DNA of 64,000 nucleotides. Origin: Rhizobium sp. BK313. GTDB taxonomy: Bacteria > Pseudomonadota > Alphaproteobacteria > Rhizobiales > Rhizobiaceae. The stretch covers positions 62,001-126,000 of the forward strand of contig NZ_JACHZQ010000005.1 of NCBI RefSeq assembly GCF_014193655.1. Direction: 5' to 3'. Under the pieces are notes generated by a model. The model saw only the letters and a program-made list of their open reading frames with translations. It made no database searches and had not been told where the DNA came from. Shown piece after piece: positions 63,600-64,000 of this stretch (position 1 is its first letter; each line of letters starts with the position of its first letter). Made by a program: the position numbers and the translations under genes.

Positions 63600-63938
63600 T
63601 CAGCAGCCAGCCTTGCAGAAGACCTCCTGCAACGAATTGACCACGCTGCAGATTTCGGAACTGGCGACGGCATAGTAGACGAGCCGGCCCTCACGACGCG
63701 TATCGACCAGCTTTTCCAGCCGCAACCGCGCCAGATGCTGGGAAACCACCGCTTGTTGCAGACCGAGAAGCCCCTCGATCTCCGTCACGGTCTTTTCGCG
63801 CTTGGCCAGCATGAAGAGAATGATCAGCCGCGTCTCGTGCGACAGAGCTTTCAACAAGATGCTAGCCCTTTGAGCCTTCGCAGTCAGTTCCTCAACATTA
63901 TGCTCGGCAGCACCGCTAGGCGGTGGAGACAGCGACAT
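63600..63938 (-). CDS. ArsR/SmtB-family regulator (YgaV/BigR-like)
   Basis: A 112-residue winged-helix protein: ILLKALSHETRLIILFMLAKREKTVTEIEGLLGLQQAVVSQHLARLRLEKLVDTRREGRLVYYAVAS in outline. It resembles YgaV/BigR sulfide-responsive regulators, which use two Cys, one in helix 2 and one near the end. Here position 42 (the first) is Phe, while Cys97, Cys108 and Cys112 are all C-terminal, so the sensing chemistry must differ. GAGG stands 7 bases before the ATG. Its natural targets are probably beyond the window edge. Confidence 0.8.
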   Translation of the reverse strand: MSLSPPPSGAAEHNVEELTAKAQRASILLKALSHETRLIILFMLAKREKTVTEIEGLLGLQQAVVSQHLARLRLEKLVDTRREGRLVYYAVASSEICSVVNSLQEVFCKAGC

Positions 63939-64000
63939 ATGATAGCCTCGGCGATAAACTCACATAGAGATATGCGTATAATATTATGAATCCAGAAGCT

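Noticed and set aside
63986..64000. Start of a divergent gene (ATG at 63986)
   Set aside because: Only five codons are in the window, there is no visible ribosome-binding site, and the ATG overlaps the palindrome; not supported.

Overview
The window looks like about 64 kb of ordinary chromosome from a Rhizobium-type alphaproteobacterium (Rhizobiaceae). It is GC-rich and gene-dense, with short gaps and many 4-bp start/stop overlaps. The lineage call rests on gene content read from the sequence: a 5-aminolevulinate synthase (the Shemin route to haem), the aerobic cobaltochelatase pair CobS/CobT beside a J-domain protein and BolA, the soluble fds-type NAD formate dehydrogenase, an arginase/ornithine aminotransferase catabolic pair with a divergent Lrp regulator, and xerD-accA next to aroK-aroB. 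The species cannot be fixed from sequence alone.

Layout. 0-9 kb: ftsX (start codon cut by the left edge), a YdcF-like protein, an acyltransferase, ChaC, a DUF2125 protein, a GNAT, tyrC-hisC, a methyltransferase, gloB and a cupin. 9-18 kb: an esterase, an EamA exporter, a DUF3108 protein, rpmB with a clear promoter and terminator, a YhhQ-type queuosine-precursor transporter, a phytase-like lipoprotein, cobT and cobS. 18-31 kb: J-domain protein, bolA, a CBS/CorC membrane protein, aroB-aroK, a 55-residue membrane peptide overlapping xerD, accA, an L,D-transpeptidase lipoprotein overlapping tusA, dacF with a His-rich COG0523 GTPase, an M20 amidohydrolase, tRNA-Arg(CCT), an exonuclease and a GNAT. 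31-39 kb: BON protein, dxr, a serine/threonine dehydratase-like enzyme, hemA, and a three-subunit molybdenum hydroxylase (coxS-coxL-coxM order). 39-49 kb: a glycine-zipper lipoprotein, tamA-tamB, Lrp, arginase, ornithine aminotransferase and cheW.

49.6-56.8 kb is the most coherent system: a LysR regulator followed on the same strand by fdsG-fdsB-fdsA-fdhD(fdsC)-fdsD and a possible 42-residue membrane peptide. The products would oxidise formate to CO2 and pass electrons to NAD+. A perfect palindrome of the form ATAG-N7-CTAT lies across the stop codon of the LysR gene, upstream of fdsG.

57-64 kb is looser accessory DNA: an AHSA1-type protein, LysR with a divergent DHA2 exporter, a 71-residue protein, AraC/GyrI-like, MarR with a divergent SnoaL-like protein across a perfect 9-bp inverted repeat, a small secreted Cys protein, and an ArsR regulator with what may be a rhodanese relic downstream. 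I saw no insertion sequence, prophage, CRISPR array or recognisable defence locus. No undescribed multi-gene system stands out. The best leads are several strong dyad operators, small unannotated peptides, and the relic near the right edge.
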